Assembly: GCA_958430865.1 (NCBI GenBank)
Contig: CAUDNR010004043.1
Coordinates: 47,618 to 69,358 of the forward strand
Length of the DNA: 21,741 nucleotides
Direction of reading: 5' to 3'
Source of the DNA: Entrophospora sp. SA101
Lineage: Eukaryota; Glomeromycota; Glomeromycetes; Entrophosporales; Entrophosporaceae
The notes under the pieces are model-generated. The model did not search any database. It was not told the DNA's origin and saw only the letters and a list, made by a program, of their open reading frames with translations. The position numbers were made by a program, and so were the translations under genes. This document shows positions 1 through 8,766 of the stretch, in pieces. How positions within the stretch are numbered: the first letter of the stretch is position 1; each line of letters begins with the position of its first letter.

Positions 1-302
1 TATGTTTAATTATTTTATATACATTGAGTATGTTAGCTTGATAAATTATTACTAGTGTGGGGAGACAAAAATGTGAAATAACTAATAAAAAATTTTTATT
101 GGACATTTAACCAATTTAATGATAGTAAATGAACTTCTGGTTTTCACTTGAAAAGTGGGGAGTAGAAAATAACTTTGTTTGAGTCCTCACCAAGGTTGGG
201 TGACGAAATATTTTGGAGTGTAAAAAATATTTTGTCAAATGGGGCACACGTGACAAAATGTGATGAAATGGTCAAAATAATTTGAATTTTTTCTTTAGTC
301 AG

Positions 303-575
303 TTAGAATAGCACTTTCATAAAAGTTTGACAAAAGAGCTTGGCATTCTGTTTTTGTTTATTACATTCATTGCTTTGTTGATTGTTAATTTCATCCAAAT
401 AAAAATGAGAAATAGAATAATAATAATGACATGCAGGACATTCATTAGCTAAATGAGTCTTGAATTTAAAAGATGTTCCATGATTTCAGGTTTTTGGACA
501 ATATTTTCAAGATGTTGAGTAATGTCCTTTTACTTTTCCATTACATCAGACACAGGACATCCTGGAGTTAATTCC
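303..575 (-). pseudogene. Possible BED zinc-finger relic (hAT-type transposase?)
   Basis: Read on the minus strand, 485-303 translates to an open stretch containing FKTHLANECPACH, which resembles the His/Cys region of BED fingers at the N-terminus of hAT transposases. Another frame just upstream (575-486) reads ELTPGCPVSDVMEK, a stop, then KDITQHLENIVQKPEIME. The two parts would need a frame change near 480 and contain an internal stop, so this is a relic at best. I saw no DDE or dimerisation domain nearby. The family call rests on a short motif; a random AT-rich open stretch is the alternative. Confidence 0.35.
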
Positions 576-1113
576 TAATTATTGTTAAATGAATATCAGA
601 TATATTATCTAAATTTAATGTTTATAGAATTAGAATTAACTATAAATCAGCCCCTTATAATTAAAAGCAAAATTTTTCTAATGCAACCTTCCAAGTGGTT
701 AGAAGCAACTTTGTAGGGAACAATTTGGCACAACTGTTGCTGCTGAATTTGCTTTAGTCTACATACTAGTCAAGTGATAATCTTAAAATAAGTGTGAAGA
801 AAAGAAACACTTCTGACCTGGCGTAGAATAACAATATTTAAGCTAGACTTTTCTTTTAACTGTTGTTAAAGTCCCAGTCTAGCTCTAAAATTTTATTATG
901 GTTGTAAATCGCTTGCTATACAAAAAACGGAGATTTTTTTTTTGAAGTGGATGATAATAATTTTATTTGTGTAACATTATAAACATTACATGATAATAAT
1001 AGTAAACTACTCTTAGTTGAGATTTAAATTTTTATTTATGCAATAATTTTTTTGATCCTTAATATAAAAATAATGATGAATAATCATCTACTAATATAAA
1101 AAAGGCAGACTTT
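576..1113. other. Non-coding stretch with one hairpin
   Basis: No convincing reading frame on either strand. The only structure I see is an inverted repeat at 841-884: AGCTAGACT is matched by AGTCTAGCT, with a further partial pairing of CTTTTAAC and GTTAAAG inside it. There is also a T-run near 936-945. Confidence 0.5.
841..884. repeat. Hairpin / inverted repeat
   Basis: Arms AGCTAGACT (841-849) and AGTCTAGCT (876-884) are perfect reverse complements. The interior can extend the stem (CTTTTAAC with GTTAAAG), giving an almost continuous foldback of 44 bases. It could be a small palindromic element or structured RNA; nothing else supports a function. Confidence 0.5.
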
Positions 1114-1640
1114 TTAATCAAGTTTTTCGTACTTTCTTGTAGGAGACCTAAGTCTACTTGGTTGAATATATTCATGCCTTTCAGAAACCCCTACAGGTTC
1201 TCCACAGCAAATCTTTGATATAACTTGTCATAATTCTTGAAGTCATTTGGTAGATTATTTGATCCCACTCTAATAAATGAAAGAGATTATATTAATTCCT
1301 TATGTAATAAAAGATAACAATGCTAAAGAGATATGTAACTTACTGCAAGACGAATCATAGTTTCTATTGGCTTTGCCATACATTGAAAACCTACTGATGA
1401 TTTTGTATTTGGCAACAGAAATGAATCTAAATTTGAAAATAAAAATAAACCATGCTTTGCTTGCCTCATCCCAAAAACTTCAATATGAAGACCTTGATGT
1501 CCTTCAATTTGTCCTAATAGATGGATACCCCACGTTCTTATTTCAACAAGATATTGCAAAATTTGATCAAAGGATGTATGAACCTCTTTATGTGCATCCT
1601 GCCATATTAAAAATGATCCATCTCATGCATATGTGGCAAT
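1114..1640 (-). pseudogene. Unrecognised coding relic, probably broken
   Basis: The minus strand from about 1610 down reads coherently: LIWQDAHKEVHTSF, then QYLVEIRTWGIHLLGQIEG, GLHIEVFGMRQAKHGLFLF and FQCMAKPIETMIRLA. It ends at a possible GTAAGT donor near 1345. Below that, the segments LPNDFKNYDKLYQRF and GEPVGVSERHEYIQPSRL, the latter ending in a stop at 1114-1116, also look protein-like but lie in different frames. The aromatic and charged residue content is unlike random AT-rich translation, so I think it is a real protein relic with at least one frameshift. I do not recognise the family. The open frame on the opposite strand (1367-1645) is its shadow. Confidence 0.4.
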
Positions 1641-2219
1641 TTTAAGTAAGTCTCCTCATGATTTTTTAGTCATGTCTTTATGATCAAAAGAATTTTCATG
1701 ATATAAAAATTTATAACCTTGGTAGATTCGGGTCTGGGACACTTTACCAACACCCACTTTACTGACAAGACACTTTACCAACAACACACGGGGTTACATT
1801 TAATCTCTACAAATAAAACAAACTAACAAAATGCTAAAATATCACATCGTGTGTTGTCTGGGTCCGGGTAGATTCCTACAAGGTCCATTTTGAATTTTTT
1901 CCTCCTTTCTGAAGTGGACATCCAAGATCACATCACAATTTAACAGCAACACTGTTATATTCCCCACTAATGTACAATAAGTGTTAAATGTTTGTGTATA
2001 ATAATAAAATAAACAAAAATAAAGAACATTTACAAAGTAATTTTTAAATAATTGCATATAATTTTGGTTAAAGGCACCAGGTGGTTTACTCCAGCATCAC
2101 TTTCAAGATTTTCTTCCAACTTCGATTCAAAAAGATCACAACTGTAAAATAAATTTAGTTCATGTAAATATGGGATGGATCACAGCTATATAAACCTAAT
2201 AGATAAGAAAAGAAACAGT
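1641..2219. other. Non-coding stretch with short repeats
   Basis: No supportable gene. GACACTTTACCAACA occurs twice (about 1737 and 1772). CAACACACG near 1790 is matched by its reverse complement CGTGTGTTG near 1849, so an old small element may lie here, but I could not define its ends. Confidence 0.4.
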
Positions 2220-2426
2220 TACTTCTGATACTACTACTATCATTCAAGGATTACAAAGGGAAAATAGAACTGATTAAAAAAAATTATTTAATTGGATTGG
2301 ATAGTGCATATACTATTACTATTACTATTACTATCTATCAGTTATTTATTAACTGGCAAATTCAAATAAAATGAATATAAAAATTTCATATGATTAAATT
2401 AACTAGTTAACTGGTGCCAACCTCTA
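2220..2426. mobile_element. Right end of a hAT-like element, second copy
   Basis: This stretch parallels the last ~200 bp of the complete hAT-like element at 19240-20188. Shared features in order are CTACTACTAT, AAAATAGAACT, ATTGGATTGGATA, a GTTAACTGG/TTAACCGG-type subterminal box, and a terminus ending GGTGCCAACCTCTA (compare GGTGCCAATCTTCACTA). The terminus is at 2426. A left end is not clear; AAAGGCACCAGG near 2070 is a weak candidate. It is probably truncated or internally deleted. Confidence 0.5.
2311..2338. repeat. ACTATT microsatellite
   Basis: About four copies of CTATTA in a row, inside the hAT-like fragment. A similar but longer ACTATTATT-rich tract lies at the corresponding place in the second element (about 19922-20023), so the tract is probably part of the element. 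Confidence 0.6.
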
Positions 2427-2591
2427 ATCAATGCCAAGTCCATCCGTTGCAATTAATAGTCCAATACTTCAGTGCCAGAATAATTTTCAAACCCAAATTA
2501 CATGTATATATTTTAAAAAAAGATCTTTATATATGAAAATTCTTGTTATATCTACATACACTTAATTTCACAAATCTTTTTTTTTTTTAAA

Positions 2592-2702
2592 ATGACAATT
2601 ATCGAAATCATTACCATTCAAGAACAATTAAAGAGCATAAATAAAGAGTTAACAGGAGTAAAAGAGGAGTTGAATGCACTCCTCCATAAACGCGTGGTCT
2701 AA
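2592..2702 (+). CDS. 36-codon open frame, possibly a transposon fragment
   Basis: ATG to TAA encodes 36 residues rich in Glu, Lys and Leu (EQLKSINKELTGVKEELNALL), a plausible short coiled coil. It ends 28 bp before an inverted pogo-type terminus (2703-2730). This suggests it is the last piece of a transposon coding region, or terminal-repeat sequence that happens to be open. It is too short to assign. Confidence 0.2.
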   Translation: MTIIEIITIQEQLKSINKELTGVKEELNALLHKRVV

Positions 2703-2730
2703 AGGGAATGAACTTATTGAGGATTGACTG
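2703..2730 (-). mobile_element. Solo pogo/Tc1-type terminal repeat
   Basis: Read on the minus strand, the sequence begins CAGTCAATCCTCAATAAG and is followed on the plus strand by TA (2731-2732), the standard Tc1/mariner-pogo target dinucleotide. I found no matching opposite terminus in this window, so this is a lone end or a truncated element. Confidence 0.4.
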
Positions 2731-2899
2731 TATTGTAAATTCAGTATACAAAAATAAAAAATATATTTTTGAAAATTTCTGATGATTTTTATAATATCAT
2801 TAGTGATGATATATAAAACTGTATATATTTTTGAAATATATTAATAATTTGAATTGAATGATGACAATAAAATATAAATGCATAAAAAAGTTCAACAGT

Positions 2900-3385
2900 C
2901 CAATACCTAAGTCCAAACTGATTTGGTCTGCAGGTCCATTTAGACCAGTCCAGAAGTTTTAGGGGAGAGATAACATACAACAGCATCAGATATATATGGT
3001 TTTGGGAGTTCAACCTTTTAATAATTTGGCACATGATGCAGATCTTGCAGTGAAACTAAAAGTGAAAGTGTAAGACCTGGATTTTCAAACAACGTACCAA
3101 AATTCTATATTGAACTAGCATTCCGATACATGGATACTAATCCAGATAAACGTTCAACCGCTGGGGAAATTCATAATTTTATTGATTTTTGGTATTATTT
3201 ATTTGGATGTTACATAATAGATTAGGATAAAAACAGCAGGATGAATTAAAATCAATTAGAAAAGAATTCAAGGAAATAGAATTTATACTTCAACAATTAC
3301 TGCAACAATTTATCCAAACGCTGTTTACACTAGCAGATTATTAAAATTTACAAGCCTTTTCCAACCTGTGAATTCCAATGAGTAA
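2900..3385 (+). pseudogene. Frameshifted protein-kinase relic (TKL-like C-lobe and tail)
   Basis: Kinase landmarks occur in the correct order but in shifting frames. 2919-2935 resembles the DFG region (DLVCR, expected D-[FL]-G-L-C-R). 2950-2961 reads PEVL (APE motif). 2977-3006 reads TTASDIYGFG (helix F start). 3032 on reads HDADLAV. 3073-3240 reads RPGFSN, FYIELAFRYMD, NPDKRSTAGEI. About 3250-3312 reads QQDELKSIRKEFKEIEF, and 3313-3385 ends with PNAVYTSRLLKF and a stop. Several frame changes and internal stops show it is dead. The tail is the type I associate with expanded kinase families of AM fungi. No N-lobe or HRD loop was found upstream. Confidence 0.75.
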
Positions 3386-3573
3386 CAATTATTAGTAATA
3401 ATAATGGTAATTATTAACATTTAAGCACTGATTATTTTCAATTTTATTAATTTTTAAAATTTATATTTATTGATATACAGCAGATTGAATCAACTTTACC
3501 AGATTAATTATTCGAATAAGTTAAATCTTGTCATTTTATTATCTATTAAGATTTTACTTGCTTGGCTACTATA

Positions 3574-3740
3574 CAGTCAGCACTCAATATAGTGAATTGT
3601 ATGATATAATGAAGTTGGGAAATTTCATTATATATAAATCCAGCTCGATATAATGATTTTTAATATAAACTCTCCATATAATGATACAGTGAAGTTTTTT
3701 GCCAAAAATCAATCCTTTCATTTATATCGAGTGCTGACTG
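3574..3740. mobile_element. Complete 167-bp MITE, pogo/Tc1-like termini
   Basis: Terminal inverted repeats CAGTCAGCACTCAATATA (left) and CAGTCAGCACTCGATATA (right, reverse-complemented) differ at one of 18 positions. TA flanks both ends (3572-3573 and 3741-3742), the Tc1/mariner-pogo target duplication. The interior is AT-rich with no coding capacity, so it must have been moved in trans. Confidence 0.85.
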
Positions 3741-3742
3741 TA

Positions 3743-4096
3743 GTTGTGATGTTAAATGCAAAATTATATATAATTAATTATTTATATATAAAGATAAGAA
3801 CTTTTTATTTTTAAAATATAAATTCTTCTGTTAAATATTTATTTATATTAATAATATATGTAATAGATAGAATGTAAAAAGGTTCTGGTAGTAAAGGTAA
3901 TAATAATTGATTAATGTTATATGCAAAAGTTATCTATACAAAATTTGGCGTTTATTATTGCTAGCCAAATTTCTTGAGAAACTAATTGCCAATTGAAAAT
4001 TTTCCAATTCACCATTATTTACATTGATAGTTTTATAGTCCTTTTCTAAAAGAAACTGATGTTAAATTCAACAAAATTACCATTATTGTGGCTTAT
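3743..4096. other. Non-coding stretch
   Basis: AT-rich spacer between the MITE and the 3' end of the minus-strand membrane-protein gene. It would contain that gene's 3' UTR and polyadenylation region. I see no gene or clear repeat. Confidence 0.5.
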
Positions 4097-5233
4097 CTAC
4101 TTTTTTTCCACCATTTCAGCCATTATTGATTCTTTCATTTCAGCCATCGATTTGTTCATTTCTTCCTTTTGAGTTTCTTTCATTTCGGCCATTTCTTTCT
4201 TTTGAGTTTCTTTCATTTCAGCCATTATTGATTTTTTCATTTCAGCCATTGATTTGTTCATCTCTTCCCTTTGAGTTACTTTCATTTCAACCATTAATTT
4301 GTAGATTTCGTATTCCATTGTATGATTTTCATCCCCTTTTTCATCTTCTTCTAGATCTCCATCTACGTATTTACGCAGGTAACATTGAGTGATTGTTGTT
4401 GAAGTAGCCAGAAAGTCTCTAGGTGCTGGCTCCTTCTCTGTAAAGAAGGACACATTTCTTGTTAAAGAGAGGACCAGTATAAACATGCATGCTTTGACAA
4501 AGTAAAAATCGATTGGCCATTTTAGCACAATAAATAATGTTTGCAGAATATTCGAGAGATAAAAGAATGAAGGATAAATTATACAAAAAATACTTCGTTC
4601 AAGTAGTGCTTGTCGAAACCTATTTAAATTATTAGACACATCACTAAGAGAATCTAGTATAAAAGGAATGGGCACTAAAACTAACAATATTCCAAATGAT
4701 GTAAGGAATACTAGACTAATTGGGTCAAAAAGATATCTAGTTGCAACAATAACAATCCAAAATGTTGGAATGACTATAGCTGGGAAAGTCATCAAGAATC
4801 CATGGATTAAACCAAAATTGGGATTATCGCCAACTTTTTTATACTGAGTTATCGCGCCTATTGCACAAATTAGATGCAAACCCATGTTTACAATTGAAAA
4901 TATCTTTATACCCAGCAAATCATCATAGGAAAAAGAAACTATCAGTGGAATCGCCCAAGTGATAGTGTTGTATAATATGTCATCCAATAATGGTAACATT
5001 ATATTTTTGATGTGTCCAGATTCCCCTGAAACATTGGTCAAAATGACAAAGAAGACTGGAAAAAATGTGTTAATAATTGCATCGTACACATCCTCTTCAG
5101 ATCTATATTCTTCGTCAACAACAAATGCAGCCACAAGTGAAAGGAGTGAAAATAAAATGATTTTCCACAAGAGAAACTTCAAAAAACTTGATTCCACTTG
5201 CTTGCTTTGGTTGAAGAGAAAATAATTATTCAT
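4097..5233 (-). CDS. Multi-pass membrane protein with repetitive coiled-coil tail
   Basis: A single uninterrupted frame of 378 codons. I start at the first ATG in frame (5233, purine at -3); the open frame runs further upstream but only with a TTG. Hydrophobic segments lie near residues 21-38, 52-68, 90-130 (one or two), 143-165, 170-194, 215-236 and 241-259, giving seven or eight predicted membrane helices. Residues 291-302 are strongly acidic (DGDLEEDEKGDE). Residues 308-378 are an Lys/Glu/Met-rich tail with repeats of MAEMKETQK and EEMNKSMAEMK, expected to form a long coiled coil, probably cytosolic. I do not recognise a family and propose no transport or enzyme function. No introns are needed. 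It looks intact, in contrast to the relics around it. The neighbouring large gene is 3.5 kb away and transcribed in the opposite direction, so no link is implied. Confidence 0.75.
   Translation of the reverse strand: MNNYFLFNQSKQVESSFLKFLLWKIILFSLLSLVAAFVVDEEYRSEEDVYDAIINTFFPVFFVILTNVSGESGHIKNIMLPLLDDILYNTITWAIPLIVSFSYDDLLGIKIFSIVNMGLHLICAIGAITQYKKVGDNPNFGLIHGFLMTFPAIVIPTFWIVIVATRYLFDPISLVFLTSFGILLVLVPIPFILDSLSDVSNNLNRFRQALLERSIFCIIYPSFFYLSNILQTLFIVLKWPIDFYFVKACMFILVLSLTRNVSFFTEKEPAPRDFLATSTTITQCYLRKYVDGDLEEDEKGDENHTMEYEIYKLMVEMKVTQREEMNKSMAEMKKSIMAEMKETQKKEMAEMKETQKEEMNKSMAEMKESIMAEMVEKK
4107..4278 (-). repeat. In-frame repeats coding the coiled-coil tail
   Basis: The sequence on the plus strand repeats TTTCATTTCAGCCAT- and TTTGTTCATTTCTTCC-like units, encoding MAEMK, ETQK and EEMNKS modules. 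The larger block EEMNKSMAEMK-SIMAEM occurs twice. Such arrays change length easily by slippage or unequal exchange, so tail length may vary between strains. Confidence 0.75.
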
Positions 5234-6262
5234 ATCGAATAATATGATAAAATTTCTCCCATATAAATAATTATTTATAGAGAATGTATACCCAAGCAAT
5301 GGTGATTAGTGTACGTTAATATACGGAATCAGTGAATTATTTTCTTTTATGTGTAATTATTATGCAGTAAAGCAAACTTTATTTTGATTAATAAAAAAGG
5401 CAATGTATTTCACTTTGCCGTTTTTGTAAAATAACAATAATACTAACACTAATAGTCGAACATTAAACGATTGGGAAGTGTATTTTCCGAAATTTTTTGG
5501 TGATCAACATCGAAATTCTATTAATAAAATTAACCACAAACCTTAATTTTAACCCTTTTTTGTTCAGCAATCTTCACCGAATTCGAGACACAGATTTTTT
5601 AAGACTTATTCCTTCTTTTTAAAAAAAATTAGGAGAGATTATTAATAAAATAGTAAAAAATCTTGGTGTTAAAGTTTGTCGACCAAATTACCGCATTTGG
5701 AAATTAATTATCTATTTTTGGTCATTATTCTGATAATCTCCTGATAATCTCCTGCCTATATTTTTTCCTTTTTGTGCATTGATAAATAAATTTATCAAAA
5801 TTTAATATTTTTTTGGAGTTTTTTGCCATTTTCACTAAACTTTAATAAACAACAATATAAATCAAACGACTGAGAAGAAAAGTAATTGGCAAAAAAAAAA
5901 AAGCTCTGCTTGTTCCAAATAAAGAACAATTGAAAAACCAAAATCGTATATTGAATAGCAATCTGTTTGATAATTTACACTTTTAGACTTGCCTTTTGTT
6001 ACACTGGTTTTTTTAGGTAACGTTGACATCATCAACAACAACAACGTCACTAACGATAGTTACAATATTACAAAGGGTTGATTTTCCTTTTAAATAGTTT
6101 AATGATAATTAATATTAATATTACATAATAATAATAGGAGATAAAAAATATAATATCTATATATTGTTTGTCTGCCTAAAATTTTTATATGGCACGCATT
6201 AATGAATTGAAGTTATATGTTTGATCATTCATTTCAGGAAATATAGTGATTTTTGCAGTCAA
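5234..6262. other. Non-coding stretch, upstream of the membrane-protein gene
   Basis: Contains the promoter region of the minus-strand gene. TGATAATCTCC occurs twice in tandem at 5731-5752. A-, T- and AC-rich tracts are common. The minus-strand open frame at 5862-6050 has no recognisable content. I see no gene. Confidence 0.45.
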
Positions 6263-6381
6263 TCAACTCTTTGGTTTTCTCTCTCTTGGTAGCAGATAAA
6301 ACAATATCACTTCTTTTTGCTTCGTTGTTTCATCCACTGCAAAGGAAAGTTTTTATAACAGTCAGAACATTTCATCCACAT
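6263..6381 (-). pseudogene. Possible zinc-ribbon relic
   Basis: On the minus strand the frame from 6381 reads MWMKCSDCYKNFPLQW and KQRSKKK, then a TGA (6309-6307), then YCFICYQERKPKS and a second stop. The C-x2-C ... C-x2-C arrangement suggests a small zinc-binding fold interrupted by one stop codon. It is short and unassigned. Confidence 0.25.
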
Positions 6382-6591
6382 AAAGCTATACCTATATGAA
6401 AGCTTACAATATTTTACATCTTTTCAACCACTCACCAAGTTTATAAAGGTAATATTGGTAAAAAATCTTAGCTTTGAAATAAAAAGTAATGCCGTTTTTG
6501 AATAAACGTAGCTTGACATAGAGAGCCTCTATCAATATGGGAAAGGGCTCATTAGAAAGCTATAATGTCATAGTTTTATTTTTGATTAATA

Positions 6592-6960
6592 ATGATGTTT
6601 GAGTTTGTTATAAAAATAATTAGATATTTTAAAAAACTGGTTTGTTACACGAGTCAGATTTTCTATTTTATATATGTAATTACACTTCCTGTGACATATC
6701 GTTTGACTGGTAATATAATCCTTTATCTTTTAAAACGTTTCCCGTGTCAGATCAGACCAGATCATACTTCCTTGAATTCAGTATATAATAGTGAAAAATG
6801 CCAAAAAACTAGACGATGCATACTTTGTAAAGAAACTAAAACTGAAAATTTTAGAACAATAAATGAAGGAAGGAGGCAACAAGGTAGTCGTTCTATAATT
6901 ATTGTTAAATCAATAGTTTTGTATTATATATTTTATTTATATATCTGTTCTTATTATTAG
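6592..6960 (+). CDS. Uncertain 122-codon open frame with a Cys-rich motif
   Basis: ATG to TAG, 122 codons. The N-terminal half is hydrophobic and poorly convincing. Residues ~69-96 (CQKTRRCILCKETKTENF, then RTINEGRRQQ) look like a genuine zinc-binding segment. The reading then runs into repeat sequence at 6883 (GGTAGTC, also a possible splice donor). It is best seen as an exon or relic of a gene whose remainder was replaced by the repeat. I would not treat the whole frame as a gene. Confidence 0.25.
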   Translation: MMFEFVIKIIRYFKKLVCYTSQIFYFIYVITLPVTYRLTGNIILYLLKRFPCQIRPDHTSLNSVYNSEKCQKTRRCILCKETKTENFRTINEGRRQQGSRSIIIVKSIVLYYIFYLYICSYY

Positions 6961-7280
6961 ATAAATAAATGAATGCGGATAATAGAAACGAGGTAAGCTG
7001 TTCTATATATAAATTATAAATCAATAGGACACACAAAAGAAACAAGGTTGTTCTATAATTATTGCTAAATTAATAGTTTTGTATGATATCTTTATTTACA
7101 TATTTATTTATTTATTATTTGATAAATAGGAAAGAAACAAACAATTGATAATTTTGTATAATATATATATCTATTTCGTGGATAATAATAATTTTGTATA
7201 ATATGTATATATCTATTTCGTGGATAATGATAATATATCTATTTCATAATGGTTGTTCTATAATTATTGTTAAATTAATG
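6883..7280. repeat. Three copies of a ~40-bp repeat with a tandem array between
   Basis: GTTCTATAATTATTG followed by TTAAATTAATAG (or near variants) occurs at 6883-6924, 7046-7084 and 7251-7280. Between the last two, a 40-42 bp unit (ATTTTGTATAATAT, then ATCTATTTCGTGGATAAT) is repeated about 2.4 times at 7151-7250. All copies are in the same orientation, so the block looks like local serial duplication. Confidence 0.7.
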
Positions 7281-7510
7281 GCTATTATTAGATAACATGA
7301 ATAAAAATTTGCTTCTAATATCTATTTGATAAAAACTTGTATATTTTTATAATTGGTTAAATACTGGGCTAGCAAAATATGTGCAACAATTTAGTTGAAG
7401 CTTCCTTTCCTCTACATATATAAAACTTTTGTGTAATTTATTCGGGCCAATCAAATTTCGTGATAAAATCAAAATATGATCGACGAAAATCATTACCAAT
7501 TTGCAAATAT
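7281..7510. other. Non-coding spacer with weak minus-strand frame
   Basis: A minus-strand open frame crosses this stretch (7550-7347, with SFIYVEERKLQLNC) but has no recognisable domain. Its start lies in the inverted repeat arm at 7511-7553, so it may be a relic rather than a gene. Confidence 0.3.
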
Positions 7511-8397
7511 CCGCCATTGGGGTGTTAAATATCAGCATAAACACAAACATAGTTGTGAGGATTTTTTATTGGGAAAATGCAGATCAATTTAACAAATAAT
7601 AATAACAATAATATCGTTCATTGTAAATTTTCTTATAAATATTCTCCTAAAATTGCTTTTGCTGCTTCTTCTCCAAAATTCTCTTCACTAATTTCATTGC
7701 CTGTAATTAAGTTCATCACGCGTAACTAATTTCATAATTATGTATTATGTGTTACATTTTTGTGATATATACTTCTTTAAAATTAAAAAAGCTTCAAATA
7801 TACAAAAACACTAATTTTTATATTCATGATCATAATAACCTGAGCTACCAAATAATGTAAATTTCATACAAAGTCATTATGTAAAATTTTGCGGAATTTT
7901 TGAAAAAATGCGTTTGAATACTTTTTAGATTAGAAATGTGATGATCTTTCTAAAATGGATTTCATATATATATATATCTACGAAATTTTCAAAGTCTATC
8001 TAGTCCACCAATTCTTTTTCTAGAGTTATAAAATTAGTATCAAATAAAAGTTTGGAACATATTCTTCCACTTAAAGGTTTTAGATTTTTAAAAATTTTAT
8101 TAAAATTTTTTTCTATTTTTGTTTAAAACTTTTTTTTGCATACAACTTTTTTTTATAAACAAAAAATTAAAAAAATAAAACCTTTATTATGAAGTATATG
8201 TTATTTAGTACTTATATACTAATTTTAAACAGAGGTCTATTTGATAAGTATGGAGGAGATAGAGTTTGAATTTTGTTTATTTTTTATATTAAAATTTTTA
8301 CATCTATTTGATCAGCAAAAAATCCGCATATATGATTTTTTATATATGTGGTCAATTATGTTTGTATTTATACTAATGTGTAACACCCCAATCCGCC
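7511..8397. repeat. Diverged inverted repeat arms (7511-7553 and 8352-8397)
   Basis: Read from 7553 on the minus strand and from 8352 on the plus strand, the arms share the pattern ATGTTTGTGTTTATGCTGAT / ATGTTTGTATTTATACTAAT, then AACACCCCAAT. Both can be read as peptide: MFVFMLIFNTPMADIC on the minus strand and MFVFILMCNTPIRHAV on the plus strand. This may be a pair of oppositely oriented remnants of one coding sequence, or the ends of an ~890-bp element. The interior is AT-rich with no gene seen. Confidence 0.45.
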
Positions 8398-8705
8398 ATG
8401 CTGTGTTATTATTATTGTTTTCAAAATCCAGGTGTAGATCTGGTTTAAAATTGTTGAAGTGAAAAAGGAAATTGATAATATTGATGTTTTCGTCAAATAT
8501 TTCGAGTGTAAGAAATTAGCATGTGCAGTATTAACATTTTACGTATAAATTTAGTATTTTGGAAATTACGCCAAGCAATGGATTTCCCAGAATGCGCTTA
8601 AAATATGTAAATTTTTGTTGCAGATAATTTTCATATTTGGTTAGTACATCTCCGCAACCGCAATAATTATTTATAGTCTTCCTATTTAACGACTTAATTT
8701 GGAAC
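8398..8705. other. Upstream region of the large gene, with a weak coding relic
   Basis: In the plus strand after a stop at 8460-8462 the same frame reads KKEIDNIDVFVKYFECKK to a stop near 8546; it may be a broken coding fragment. TATAAATT occurs at 8544-8551, about 220 bp before the chosen start of the large gene, and is a possible but unproven TATA box in such AT-rich DNA. Confidence 0.3.
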
Positions 8706-8756
8706 ATGGAAGAAAAATTTTTCTGTCTTGCGTTCAACTTTCATTTCATCATCTAG
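8706..8756 (+). promoter_or_regulatory. Possible upstream ORF in the leader of the large gene
   Basis: ATG followed by 15 sense codons and TAG, ending 10 bp before the ATG at 8767 and in a different frame. If transcription starts upstream of 8706, this would be a classic uORF able to lower translation of the main frame. The transcript start is unknown. Confidence 0.3.
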
Positions 8757-8766
8757 AGAAAGTAAA

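Noticed and set aside
1720..1870. Small transposon suggested by GGTAGATTCGGGTCTGGG and GTCTGGGTCCGGGTAGATTC
   Set aside because: The blocks are direct and rearranged rather than a clean inverted pair, and no target duplication could be found.
4126..4392. Plus-strand frame rich in Phe/Ser/Pro
   Set aside because: It is the complement of the coiled-coil tail of the minus-strand gene, and its repeats are explained by that.
5234..5299. Longer N-terminus for the minus-strand membrane protein
   Set aside because: The extension starts at TTG (5299). The first in-frame ATG is at 5233, and the extra 22 residues show nothing conserved.
8728..8766. Earlier start of the large gene at 8728
   Set aside because: The codon at 8728 is TTG. 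The first ATG in frame is 8767, which also begins a good signal peptide.
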